Shown here: one piece after another, positions 23,398-34,726 of the stretch
How positions within the stretch are numbered: position 1 is the first letter of the stretch
Layout: each line of letters opens with the position of its first letter
Assembly (NCBI RefSeq): GCF_014805685.1
Contig: NC_060892.1
Location: 23,994,560 to 24,058,559, forward strand
DNA length: 64,000 nt
Direction: 5' to 3'
Source of the DNA: Silurus meridionalis
Taxonomy: Eukaryota > Chordata > Actinopteri > Siluriformes > Siluridae
Notes under the pieces: model-generated
Databases searched by the model: none
The model's input: only the letters and a program-made list of their open reading frames with translations
What the model was told of the DNA's origin: nothing
Position numbers and translations under genes: made by a program

Positions 23398-24958
23398 CAG
23401 TGAGGAAAATAAGTATTTGAACACCCTGCTATTTTGCAAGTTGTCCCACTTAGAAATCATGGAGGGGTCTGAAATTGTCATCGTAGGTGCATGTCCACTG
23501 TGAGGGACATAATCTAAAAAAAAAAAAATTCCAGAAATCACAATATATGATTTTTTAACTATTGATTTGTATGATACAGCTGCAAATAAGTATTTGAACA
23601 CCTGAGAAAGTCAATGTTAATATTTGGTACAGTAGCCTTTGTTTGCAATTACAGAGGTCAAACGTTTCCTGTAGTTTTTACACCAGGTTTGCACACACTG
23701 CAGGAGGGATTTTGGCCCACTCCTCCACACAGATCTTCTCTGATCAGTCAGGTTTCTGGCCTGTCACTGAGAAACACGGAGTTTGAGCTCCCTACAAAGA
23801 TTCTCTATTGAGTTTAGGTCTGGAGACTGGCTAGGCCATGCCAGAACCTTGATATGCTTCTTACAGAGCCACTCCTTGGTTATCCTGGCTGTGTGCTTCA
23901 GGTCATTGTCATGTTGGAAGACCCAGCCTCGACGCATCTTCAATGCTCTAACTGACGGAAGGAGGTTGTTCCCCAAAATCTCGCAATACATGGCCCCGGT
24001 CATCCTCTCTTTAATACAGTGCAGTCGCCCTGTCCCATGTGCAGAAAAACACCCCCAAAGCATGATGCTTCCACCCCCATGCTTCACAGTAGAGATGGTG
24101 TTCTTGGGATGGTACTCATCATTCTTCTTCCTCCAAACACGTTTAGTGGAATTATGACCCAAAAGTTCTATTTTGGTCTCATCTGACCACATGACTTTCT
24201 CCCATGACTCCTCTGAATCATCCAAATGGTCATTGGCAAACTTAAGACGTGCCTGGACATGTGCTGGTTTAAGCAGGGGAACCTTCCTTGCCATGCATGA
24301 TTTCAAACCATGACGTCTTGTGTGTATTACCAACAGTAACCTTGGAAACGGTGGTCCCAGCTCTTTTCAGGTCATTGACCAGCTCCTCCCGTGTAGTTCT
24401 CGGCTGATTTCTCACCTTCCTTAGGATCATTGAGAAACCACGAGGTGAGATCTTGCATGGAGCCCCAGTCCGAGGGAGATTGACAGTCATGTTTAGCTTC
24501 TTTCATTTTCTAATGATTGCTCCAACAGTGGACCTTTTTTCACCAAGCTGCTTGGCAATTTTCCCGTAGCCCTTTCCAGCCTTGTGGAGGTATACAATTT
24601 TGTCTCTAGTGTCTTTGGACAGCTTTTGGTCTTGGCCATGTTAGTATTTGGATTCTTACTGATTGTATGGGGTGGACAGGTGTCTTTATGCAGCTAATGA
24701 CCTCTAACAGGTGCATCTAATTTAGGATAATAAATGTAGTGGAGGTGGACATTTTAAAGGCAGACTAACAGGTCTTTGAGGGTCAGAATTCAGCTGATAG
24801 ACAGGTGTTCAAATACTTATTTGCAGCTGTATCATACAAATAGTTAAAAATCATACATTGTGATTTCTGGATATTTTTTTTTTTTGATTGTCTCTCACAG
24901 TGGACATGCACCTACGATGACAATTTCAGACCCCTTCATGATTTCTAAGTGGGAGAAC
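23398..24958 (-). mobile_element. Tc1-like transposon 2, right end truncated
   Basis: The left terminal repeat begins at 23398 after the TA at 23396-23397, the same insertion point as element 1 in copy C. The right repeat stops about 45 bp before its outer end and joins sequence that in copy C lies near 13935, so one deletion removed the end of Tc1 and the whole Rex1-like LINE. Confidence 0.9.
23764..24645 (-). pseudogene. Tc1-family transposase, frameshifted but with full DDE part
   Basis: The C-terminal part 23764-24333 is open (189 aa) with VMWSDETK, then [11 protein letters not shown], then [10 protein letters not shown], the D-D-E arrangement of Tc1 enzymes. The N-terminal part 24269-24490 ([13 protein letters not shown]...) is in another frame, and the HTH start near 24640 is shifted by a small deletion. 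At least two frameshifts make it inactive. Confidence 0.85.
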
Positions 24959-26290
24959 TTCAGAATTGTTTTAAAAAATGTTCACAAATGTTAATAATTA
25001 AATGATTTATTAAGGTTAATATTAAAAAAATGACTAACAAAAACTTACAAGCAATTTTATGGTTTGCATTTATTCCCTCTAACTGTACCATTGGACTGAA
25101 ATGAATCGTGACTTTCACCAAGGTAAGTACCGAACCGAGAATTTTGTTTACCTTTACACCCCCTAGTAGGTGGAGCAAGAGACAAATAAAGATTTTTGCC
25201 ACCGTGTCTAAACATTTCACTTCTGTGGTTTCAGAGTGGATTTGGACAACTTGGACTGTTCAGGACGACCCCTGTAAACAATACTATGAGACCATGTATG
25301 TGAATCCGATCCTACTCGTGCCTCCAACCAAGGTTCTTTCTTGTTCACTGCTATGCTCTTCAACTAATAAAAAAAATTGTACCTCAGCCTGGCTGACTTG
25401 TTTCGTGTCTTTACAGGTTGTCTATATGACCATGTCCATCTTAATTACGGACCCTCTGAAGCACTTGGGAGAAGGCATTAGCAAGTTCCTAAAGGCCTCA
25501 CTGAAACCCCTGCCTGTTACACTTCATTTTCCTGTGCTTCTTGTATTCGCGCTTGCCATCGTGGCATGTCATTTTGAATGGTTTCGGGTTTTCGGTGGAA
25601 AATGGCTGTAAAACCTTTTATTTTCAGTTGCACTGAGATCAGGACTGAGCAAATCCCAACTAGGGGTGTGCGATATTGACCAAACATATCTCGATTTTTT
25701 TTGGAAAAGTATGGAATTTAATTTGTGAATTCCAGGTCTGGATTTGTTTGAGGAGGCGAAATCAAGCAAAACAGGCAATGCGGTGTCTAAAACATAAGTC
25801 TTTTAATATTAACTTCTTGTTTTTTAAATTGTTAAATAAAATCAACGTCACCTTTGTAATCGTGCTGATCTTTGGAGGACTTTTCGTGTGACGTACACAT
25901 TTTCCATCCCCATATCTTACATTTTGTGATCATTCTAAATGCACTCTACTAGACTTAATCACGTAGCGTACACGTGCACCCCGTAGATGTTTTGTTTGGT
26001 TTTTGCATTATACACTGTAATGTCAAATCGTTAATACAACAATTACGATATTTTTGTTGACAATATACATCGTACACCACCATTGCCAACTCTTAATGAT
26101 TGTGTGTCGTATCATTTCAAACGGTCCAAAAATCTTTTTTATCCTTTGCCCATGTCTTTATATACAGCGCTGGGCAAGCAGCTGTACACCATGCTGTTTT
26201 TGGACCTTCTGCTCCTTCAATACAGGAGTCAGAGCAACATATAAATACACGTGAGGAACCGGGCTCATCTTTACAAAACGCATCCTGAAA

Positions 26291-27380
26291 TTTTAATTGT
26301 TGTTAATCTGTTCATAGTGTATATATTTATTTTTTTTAGTTCAATTTACTCTTCAAAAATGTGCTATTTTAAATTTCATCTGTTTCAAAAATAAATAAAT
26401 GTTTATGAAATTGACCATTTATTTCACTGTTTAATGAAAGCCAACAAGTGAACTGTTAATTACAAAATATATATTTACCACCAAATAAATGTAATGTCTC
26501 TAGCTCCATTAGTACAGTATTTTGCCAATCAGTGCAGTTTATGGGGTTATAAGGCCACAATATTACCTACATAATATTAAGGTGGTGCGTAAAATTATTT
26601 TTAACATTCAGGAATATGTCAACAAACATCACCCACTATCGATGATGCTAACATTTTATAGTTATAGTACAGATTATTGTAATTATTAACCCACCAGAAA
26701 CCTTCTAGACCAGATACTTTTACCCCATGAAACCCCACCTCAAAGTACTGTTTTTATTTTAACTCCACAAACCCATGTTAATTTAGTTTATTATTCATAA
26801 ATTATTTTTGTGGCTAAAGGGTTTTCTTTTGTGCCAATGCACAAATAAATAATACTAAACAATTTTACATTGACGTGGCATTTGAAAGATGCCCATATTC
26901 ATATAACGGCATGGGGAACGGCAAACCAAATTGCCAAAAAAGACAAACAAAAAATCAAACATGAAACAAACGGCATGGTAAATATATTTATCTAATCACT
27001 GAATAGGTTCCAAGCTCACTGGAAGCTGGTGCAGGGGGAGATAAACTTGCCTTATTGGTTAGACCATGCCCCTTTTTGGAAGGATCTCTGCAGGGGAGGC
27101 TGCCTTGTTAACCTGTAGGTGGAGCTCTTTGTGGCAGCTTCAATGGCAGCTTCTGTAGGGAACTCTGCTGTTTACATTTTTTTTTGGCATAAAACTATAC
27201 TTTTTTTTTTTTTTTATATTTTAAGGATGTCTCTTAATTCATTTATACTTATTTAATGCCATTTAATAATGAACGTTGCAGCTACCACACTCTATACCAT
27301 CTTTCTTTTTTAGAATAATTTTAATAACTTTTTGAACACCATTGACCTGCCTTTCGATTTACAATAAAGCTCAGGACATT
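26291..27380 (+). other. 3' block of copy E and anonymous AT-rich sequence
   Basis: 26400-26850 carries the conserved downstream blocks and AATAAA-containing UTR sequence. From about 26860 to 27380 I see no gene and no recognised repeat, only AT-rich sequence with T-runs. Confidence 0.5.
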
Positions 27381-27384
27381 GATT

Positions 27385-27705
27385 GTATCTGTCAGCCAAT
27401 GCTTATTTTCTTTTTGTTTCCCGCTCTGTTCCACCTTCATGTTGAGTTGGTTTAGTTGCCAGGTACATTTAATACTCGCATATCAAAATGTAATAACCCT
27501 AGCTGGCAGAGACCTTTGCAGATCTGGCAACCCAGATTTACGTAGGCAAGTAGAGGTGCAAGCGATGACACAGCATGTCTTGACCTTTGTGTTTAGCACA
27601 CAGTAAAGTACACAGTTTAGTACATGGTTTAGTACCTGTTTAACTTTTACAATACAAGTTCTGACTTGTGACTACCGGTATATTGAAGTGTATCTGTGAT
27701 GAACC
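27385..27705 (+). promoter_or_regulatory. Conserved 5' flank of exon 1 (putative promoter / 5' UTR)
   Basis: This block (ttcatgttgagttggtttag, aatactcgcatatcaaaa, then gtttaacttttacaata...) precedes every exon 1 here: 34727-35065 on minus, 58805-59077 and about 62940-63283 on plus. Its conservation and constant distance to the ATG suggest the promoter and 5' UTR. No TATA box is firmly identified. Confidence 0.4.
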
Positions 27706-27813
27706 ATGAAGGTATCAAACAAGTTGTACTTTTGGGGATACTTAAGTATTATGTTTTTTGTTAATATGGATCCTCACGCTGAAGATGATAAAAGTGAGAG
27801 AAAATGTTTGGAG
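27706..27813 (+). CDS. clcc1-like exon 1 (signal peptide), copy L
   Basis: Open 36 codons, MKVSNKLYFWGYLSIMFFV followed by an acidic stretch EDDKSERKC, ending at a GAG/gtaaag donor. The hydrophobic core after a basic start fits a signal peptide. The next, luminal exon begins at about 27891 after ccctag but is cut within about 45 bp by unrelated sequence, so this exon has no gene body here. It is closest to exons at 34726 (-) and 59078 (+), which carry a stop at codon 8 that this one lacks. Confidence 0.55.
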
Positions 27814-28049
27814 GTAAAGACTTCATGTTACTTAAACAAATCGTCTACAGAAGATAGAAAGCTTGTTAGAAAAACGTGTTCCCTAGGACTCTTGCTGCAA
27901 TGGTGTACCAGATATGAAGGAATGCATAAAAATTTAACGGGTCGAACACGCAGTAATCCACCAATCAGAGTCGAACGCGTACCCTGTGTTGATTGGCGGA
28001 TTTAGGCAAAATGGGCAAAAAGTTATTTTTAATAATTTTGAAAAGAAAG

Positions 28050-28238
28050 AAGGTATAGTAGCACAGTGGTTAAGGTTTTGGACTTTGGTTTGGAAGGTCA
28101 CAAGTTCAAATCCCACCACCAACCAGCTGCCACTGCTGGGCCCTTGAGCAAGGCCCTTAACCATTCCATGCTCAGTTGTAAGTTGCTCTGGATTTTGGAG
28201 GGTCTTCTAAAATTTCATAAATGTAAATGAATTGTGTG
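28050..28238 (+). repeat. SINE-like repeat
   Basis: Contains cacagtggttaaggttttgg and a B-box-like aagttcaaatcccacc, then gggcccttgagcaaggccc. The inverted equivalent is 62700-62885. The RTE LINE is inserted directly after it. Confidence 0.6.
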
Positions 28239-28286
28239 TGTGTGCTGTCATAATTCTTCTTCCTCTTCTTCTTTCGGCTGCTCCCA

Positions 28287-29890
28287 TTAGGGGTCGCCAC
28301 AGCGGATCATCCGTCTCCATACCACCCTGTCCTCTACATCTGCCTCTTGTACACCAACTACCTGCATGTCTTCCCTCACCACATCCATAAACCTCCTCCT
28401 TGGCCTTCCTCTTTTCCTCCTACCTGGTGGCTCCATCTTCAGCATTCTTCTACCAATATAATTCATGTCCCTTCTCTGCACATGTCCAAACCATCTCAAT
28501 CTCGCCTCCCTCACCTTGTCACCAAAACATCCTACATGTGCTGTCACTCTAATAAACTCATTTCTAATCTTGTCCATCCTCGTCACTACCAACGAAAACC
28601 TTAACATCTTCAGCTCTGCTACCTCCAGCTCCACCTCCTGTCTTTTACTCAATGCCACTGTCTCTAATCCATACAACATCGCAGGTCTCACCACAGTCCT
28701 ATAAACTTTCCCCTTTCATTCTTGCAGATACCCTACTATCACAAATCACTCCTGTCACTCTTCTCCACCCACTCCACCCTGCCTGCACTGTTTTCTTTAT
28801 TTCTCTAACACACTCTCCATTACTTTGCACTGTTGACCCCAGGTACCTGAACTCCTCCACCTTCTCCAGCTCTTCTCCCTGCAACCGCATCACTCCACTG
28901 CCCTCCCTCTCATTCACACACATGTACTCTGTCTTACTCTCACTGACTCTCAATTCTCCACCTCTCCAGGCTCTTCTCAACCTGCTCCCTACTCTCACCA
29001 CAAATCACAATATCATCTGCAAACATCATAGTCCAGGAGACTCCTGTCTGACCTCGTCCGTCAACCTGTCCATCACCACTGCAAACAGGAAAGGGCTCAG
29101 GGCCGATCCTTAATGCAGCCCAACCTTCACTCTGAACCAGTCTGTCGTACCTACGGCACACTTCACTGCCGTCACACTGTCCTCATACATGTCCTGCACC
29201 ACCCTCACATACTTCTCTGACACACCTGACTTCCTCACACAATACCACAACTCCTCTCTTGGCACTCTGTCGTACGCTTTCTCTAAATCCACAAATACAC
29301 AATGCAATTCCTTCTGTCCTTCTCTATACTTCTCCATCAACATCCTCAAAGCAAATAAGGCATCTGTGGTGCTCTTCCTCGGCATGAAACCATACTGTTG
29401 CTCACAGATGGTCACCTCTTCTCTCAGCCTGGCTTCCACTACTCTTTCCCATAACTTCATGGTGTGACTGATCAACTTAATTCCTCTGTAGTTACTGCAG
29501 GTCTGCACATCTCCCTTATGCTTGAAGATCGGTACCAGCACACTCCTTCTCCATTCCTCAGGCATCCTTTCCCCTTCCAGAATCCTGATAAAGAATCTGG
29601 TTAAAAACTCCACTGCCATCTCTCCTAAACATCTCCACGCTTCACCCGGTATGTCATCTGGTCCAACCAACTTTCCATTCTTCATCCTCTTAATCGCTGC
29701 TCTCACTTCCTCCTTACTAATCCTATCTACATCCTGCTTCACCCACTCCACATCCTCCAACCTTCTCTCTCTCTGATTTTCCTCATTCATCAGCTGCTCA
29801 AAATACTCCCTCCACCTTCTCAACACACTTTCCTCACTAGTCAACACATTTCCCTCTCCATCCTTTATTGCTCTAACTTGCAGTACATCC
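28287..29890 (-). pseudogene. RTE reverse transcriptase part
   Basis: 29110-29847 reads AIKRMKNGKLVGPDDIPGEA, NYRGIKLISHTMK, YGFMPRKSTTDALFALR and FVDLEKAYDRVPRE. The catalytic FADD box is in 28940-29161 ([11 protein letters not shown]), followed by YLGSTVQ (28699-29001) and the C-terminal MLYGLETVALSKRQ (28287-28694). At least three frame changes between these make it inactive. Confidence 0.88.
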
Positions 29891-30008
29891 TTCCCAGCTC
29901 AGTCCCTCTGCTTGGCCAATCGGTATAAATCCTTTTCTTCTTCCTTAGTGTCCAACCTCTTATACAGCTCCTCATATGCCTTTTCCTTGGGTTTCGCCAC
30001 ATCCCTTT

Positions 30009-31227
30009 TTACCTGCTGCCGCATCTCCTTGTACTCCTGCCTACTTTTCTCATCACTCTGTCGATCCCACTTCTGTTTTGCCAACCTCTTTCCCTAATGC
30101 TCTCCTGCACTTCCTCATTCCACCACCACGTCTCCCTGTCTTGCTTTCTGTTTCCAGATGTCACACCAAGTACTTTTCTAGCTGCCTCCCTCATCACTCT
30201 TGCAGTAGTTGCCCAATCATCCGGCACCTCTTCACCACCACCAAGCCCCTGTCTGACCTCTTCCCTGAACCTCACACTACACTCTTCCTCCTTCAGTTTC
30301 CACCATCTTATTCTTCTTTCAATCCTTACTTTCCTCCTCTTCTTCGCCTCCAAAACCATCCTACAGACCACCATCCGCTGCTGTCTAGCTACACTGTCCC
30401 CCGCCAACACCTTACAGTCTCCAATTTCCTTCAGGTTGCATCTCCTGCAGGTTGCATCTCCTGCATAGCACATAGTCCACCTGTGTGCACCTTCCTCCAC
30501 TCTTATCGTCACCCTATGATCCTCCTTCTTCTTAAAATACGTGTTCACCACTGCCATTTCCATCCTTTTAGCAAAATCAACCACCATCTGCCCTTCCACA
30601 TTCCTCTCCTTAAAACCATACCTACCCATCACCTCCTCATCACCTCTGTTCACTTCACCTACATGCCCATTAAAGTCTGCCCCAATCACCAATCTTTCCT
30701 TCTCCTTCATCTCACAGCCAATTTGTGGAGCATAGGCACTGATGACCATTTATCATCATCCCTTCAACTTCCACCTTCACGATCATCACCCTATCAGAAA
30801 CTCTCTTCACCTCCACTACACTCTTACTGTACTCTTCCTCCAGAATCACCCCTACACCATTTCTCTTCCCATCCACACCATGATAAAACAGTTTAAACCC
30901 ACCTCCAATGTTCCTGGCCTTACTCCCTTTCCACTTGGTCTCCTGAACACACAGCATATCTACCTTTCTTCTCTCCATCATATCAGCTACCTCTCTCCCT
31001 TTACCCGTCATAGTACCAACATTTAAAGTACCAACCCGAACCTCTACTCTCCTACACTGCTCCTTTTCCTGCCGTCTCTGTAGACGTCTTCCTCCTCTCC
31101 TTCTCCTCCTTTGGCCAACAGTAGCCCGAATTCCACCGGTACCCTGTCGGCTAACGATACCTGTGGCGGTCGTTGTTAACCCGGGCCTCGACCGATCCGT
31201 TATGAAATTCTCATTTGTGATCCGCAT
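30009..31227 (-). pseudogene. RTE apurinic-type endonuclease part
   Basis: 30712-31227 contains RVGTLNVGTMTGKG, MLCVQETKWKG and FYHGVDGKRNGVGVI, the start of an AP-endonuclease domain. A frameshift leads to 30009-30749 with VISAYAPQIGC and GADFNGHVG. A short duplicated 13-bp piece lies near 30440. It is often annotated in fish as craniofacial development protein 2-like. Confidence 0.85.
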
Positions 31228-31361
31228 ATTTTATTTGGCACATGTTTTACGCTGGATGCCCTTCCTAACGCAACCCTCCCCATTTACCCGGGCTTGGGAC
31301 CGGCACTAAGAGTGCACTGGCTTGTGCCCCCCTAATGGATGGGTTGTGTGCTGTCATAATT

Positions 31362-31480
31362 CAATGTCATAAAATTGCAGCCCCAGACCATGATACCACC
31401 ACCAGCATGCTTGACTGTAGGCAAGCATGTAAAGCCATAATGTAGCACCTTGGTCCTGGGGAAATGCTGTTTCGTATCAC
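31362..31480 (-). mobile_element. Tc1 transposase fragment (flank of the RTE target)
   Basis: Reverse complement of catggtctggggctgcaatt, the W-G-C region of Tc1 transposase, continuing the fragment found unbroken at 62480-62690. It shows that the RTE element jumped next to an older Tc1/SINE junction. Confidence 0.65.
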
Positions 31481-32110
31481 TGTGTACTGCACTGTATATG
31501 GTTGAAATAACGATAAAGCCGACTTGACTATAACTATATGTTAGTGTTAAGATGGTTCTCAGACTGATTCACACACACACACACATTCCTTTGTTTGTTC
31601 AGTGTCTATAGAATATTTACGATGTTAGTATGTAAGGTATACAGTCTTTATCCAAGCCTTTGTACAGTAAATTTGCATATACAGTATTGTATAATTTACA
31701 CGAATAATAAAGTACCTCATAATGACTTGCCTTGTAGGATCAGAATTTGACACTTCATGCAGTTTTATACTCCATGCTCTTCCAGCTGATTAAACAGCAC
31801 AATAACTTAACATCTGTCTCTAAACCATTGCACAAAATGCTGAACAATCATAAACCCAGTAGGCGGAGTGGCCTTGTGATGAACTTGTGTCCCTTGCGCC
31901 TGGTGATGCAGGGATTGGCTCTGGATAGTCAGGTCAATTTTGGACTGAAAAAGTGTAATGTTAAAAAATAAAAAGATCCAAAATTACGAGATTTAAGTCG
32001 GAGCGATACGAGAATAAAGTCGAAATATTTTGAGAATAATTTCATAGCAATACAAGATTGAAGTGGTAATATTTTAAGAAAACTCAATGAATCACATAAC
32101 CGAATGTTTC
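31481..32110. other. Anonymous sequence with a short (CA)n
   Basis: No gene recognised. It has a CA run at about 31570-31584 and AT-rich text. From about 32090 it becomes the reverse complement of 56610 and downward. Confidence 0.4.
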
Positions 32111-32347
32111 GCATAAAATACCCGTATAGGCAGCATCATGGATGGCATTCTGAGCCGAAGGAATCGTGGAAAAATGGTGATTTCGATGTCCTTTCTAAAG
32201 AATTGACACACTTAAGTCATTTGGAAAATGCATTTTCTTTTAATACCACGTTAAGTTGATGTGCACAAATAACATTGAAACGATCATTTTGCAACCGTTT
32301 CTGCTCGAAAATGTTCCACATATCGAATCGATTTGGCATTAAAATTA

Positions 32348-32516
32348 CAGTGGAACCTCTTTCGGGATATGAACGTCGCGCACCAAAAAAATCACAGGCA
32401 AGTCGGTTCTTTTCTTATCGCCACCCACACTCTATCCACGCGTATCGGGATACAAACTTTTTAGGTTACGAATAAAGTACCAGAACCAATTAAATTCGTA
32501 ACCCGAGGTTCCACTG
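32348..32516. mobile_element. 169-bp mariner-type MITE
   Basis: Ends are inverted repeats, cagtggaacctctttcggg and its partner cccgaggttccactg, flanked by TA on both sides (32346-32347, 32517-32518). No coding capacity. At about 56370 the corresponding inverted locus lacks it, which supports a later insertion. Confidence 0.8.
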
Positions 32517-32561
32517 TAGTATGTAATTTGCATATTTAAACTATTGAAAATGCCAAATAAA

Positions 32562-32952
32562 CACTATATTGCCAAAGTAGTGGGTCACCTGGTCATAAGT
32601 ATGGTATGTGATTTTTGAGCATTGCATTCCACATTTAGTCCCAGTTTTCTCTTATGATTCCCTCCACTCTTCAGGAAAGCTGTTCCACTAGATCAGAGCC
32701 CTATAGCAGTCCACTCAAGATCTTTCTCTCCAAAGCATGTAAACCAGATCTTCAAGGAGCTCACTTTGTGCACAGGGACATTGCCGTGCTGAAACAGGTT
32801 TGGATTTTCAAGTTCAAGTGAATGCAAAATGTTATTATAGTCTCAAGATGTTCTGTACACTTGAGTGCCTTCAGCTTTGTGGTAACAGTTTGGAAAAGAA
32901 CCACATACAGCAGGAAAGATCAGGTGACCCAACAGTTTTGTCAATATAGTGT
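32562..32952. mobile_element. Tc1-type MITE, ~390 bp
   Basis: The left end cactatattgccaaagtag and the right end, which reverses to cactatattgacaaaactg, form inverted repeats. The interior resembles a Tc1 transposase relic (tttgtgcacagggacattgcc). An inverted counterpart is 55948-56338, and a scrap of a related element is at 480-680 in copy A. Confidence 0.8.
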
Positions 32953-33305
32953 ATGTATTTAAATTTAGATTTTTATTTTACACCAAACTGCACATTTAAA
33001 TATAAAAATACATTTCTATTTTGAATAGAACATTCAAACATGATAACAGTAGGTTGGCAAAAAAAAGCTGGTTGTTGATAATTGAGAGTCCAGATCTTAG
33101 TCGAAATAAAAATACCATTGGTGACTTGGTTGAGATTACTGTACCCAGCCAATTAGATTGAGAAAATGCTTTTAAAAGGAAGAATCACAAATTAATTTTC
33201 CCCATTCAAATTATAATTAATCAGATTTACAGAAATTTGCTGCAAACACTTAAAGAAACCATTTAAATCCATTCAAAATGTCATACCAGGATGGCGAGAT
33301 ATTAC

Positions 33306-34726
33306 CTTTAGATAGATGTTTATGCCTTCTCCTAAGTGCATCAGGGGGTCAGTAATCAACATAATCATGGTCTTATTCAAGGCAAATATCCTGTAAAGGC
33401 AAAAAAAGAAATGGGTCAGACATGCCTAAGACAAATCTGCAGTTGATAAGATTAGAAAAAAACTGAGGCCATGTTCACACTAATACATTTTTGTTAAAAA
33501 TGCATCATTTTCTCTCAGATTTGGTCTTCCATCCACAATGAGATTCAACGAAAACGTAGCTTTTTGAAAACATTCGACAAAGTGAGGAGACAAGAACTGT
33601 GCAGGAGACAGATCAGAGTGGCACAGAGATGTAGGTACCTTGTAGAGATAAATCCAGTTCCACACCAGACTTATGAAGAGGCATATGGCAAATATTCTCT
33701 TGCTCTGGACAAACCAGGACACCAACGACATCTCGATGCAGATTATTGCCACAACGGTCAAGACGAAGCAAGAGACCTGTATGAAATAATTGTGAGTAAT
33801 ATATTACAAATGATCAAATAAAAAATGTCATTAAAAAACTCCAGTCATGCATTTATGGGCTTTTGAGAGACGCATTTATGTTCCTTTTGTTTCTATGCAA
33901 CAAACACAATGAATGTTTAGTTTGATTTAAACAAATATTTAAACATACAGACTTTATTTTCTTAGGAGAAATTTCTCCCTTAGCATTAATAACAATAAGT
34001 GGAGCTCAAAGTCTACTAGCATTTTATGCATTGTGTCACATGATTGGCTGATTGGATTATTACATGAAAAAGCAGGTGTATAACCTTTCTTAATAAAGGA
34101 CATGCATTTATTTAATACAGCTGTTAGAAAGTTTTCCTATCCGGCTCGAAGGACCAAATGTTAGGAAGTTTTCCTATCTAGCTTGAAGGACCATATAAGG
34201 ATTTTCACTATCTGGTGTTTGCTGATCAGGGGATTGTACTTGCCACAGCGTGTCAGTAAAAACACGGTACAGGATTGAGATCACTCAACTTTACCTGGGT
34301 ATAGAATTGATCGTATATGAGGTGATTCTTGCAGTCTTCTGTTAGCTGCTGTTCAGTAGGGTGCGTGATGCTGAATCATCTTTTATACTCTTGATGGAGG
34401 ATGGTGCTCTGTAATGTCATAGGTAACTTGTTATGCTTGGTAAACTGTATGTCTGCCTCTACTGAATGGGAATCCTTTCTTTCATTTTGTCAGTGCATTC
34501 CTTCATATCTGGTACACCATTGCAGCAAGAGTCCTAGGGAACAAGTTTTTACAAGAGATTCTAACAAAATGAAAGTATCTTCTGTAGACGATTTGTTTTA
34601 TTAACATAAAGTCTTTACCTCCAAACATTTTCTCTCGCTTTCATCTTTAGAGTGAGCAGCCATATTAACAAAATACATACTACTTAATAAGTATCCCCAA
34701 AATTACAACTTGTTTGATACCTTCAT
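33306..34726 (-). pseudogene. clcc1-like copy K, short type, partly deleted
   Basis: On minus: exon 1 34726-34619 (MKVSNKL then TAA at codon 8), luminal exon 34533-34295 (frame broken after SITSYL-like text), exon b 33776-33639 (open, 46 codons, LVWNWIYLYK), exon e 33390-33306 (extra 7 bases at its start, ends AAG/gtaata after the LGEGIN region, so it lacks the last membrane segment). Exons a, c and d are absent. The stop, the frame break and the missing exons make it a pseudogene. It is the inverted relative of copy H. Confidence 0.7.

Larger units (their letters stand above)
21656..26290 (+). pseudogene. clcc1: clcc1-like copy E (exons a-e open, exon f ruined)
   Basis: Exons: a 21656-21883 (76 codons), b 22933-23073, c 23269-23368, d 25235-25332, e 25417-25563, all open and in phase. 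The donor after exon e is GC (gtg/gcatgt) instead of GT. The exon f acceptor is lost (CCCAG became CCCAT at about 26150) and the exon is internally deleted (only about 26165-26290 remains). No exon g. A Tc1 element sits in intron c-d at the same base as in copy C. A C-terminally altered transcript is possible, but I judge it more likely a recent pseudogene. Closest relatives are G1 and G2. Confidence 0.75.
28256..31344 (-). mobile_element. RTE-clade LINE, nearly complete
   Basis: Flanked by a 17-bp target-site duplication, tgtgtgctgtcataatt, at 28239-28255 and 31345-31361. The 3' end (low coordinates) has a short GAAGAAGAGG-type tail, usual for RTE. It reads endonuclease then reverse transcriptase on minus with a few frameshifts. 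The empty target is preserved, inverted, at about 62685-62705. Confidence 0.9.

Noticed and set aside
28652..29113. Plus-strand open frames opposite the RTE reverse transcriptase
   Set aside because: Antisense shadows. Real RT motifs including FADD are on minus.
29976..30896. 306-codon plus-strand open frame
   Set aside because: Pro/His/Ser-rich antisense of the RTE endonuclease region. The minus strand carries recognisable endonuclease motifs.
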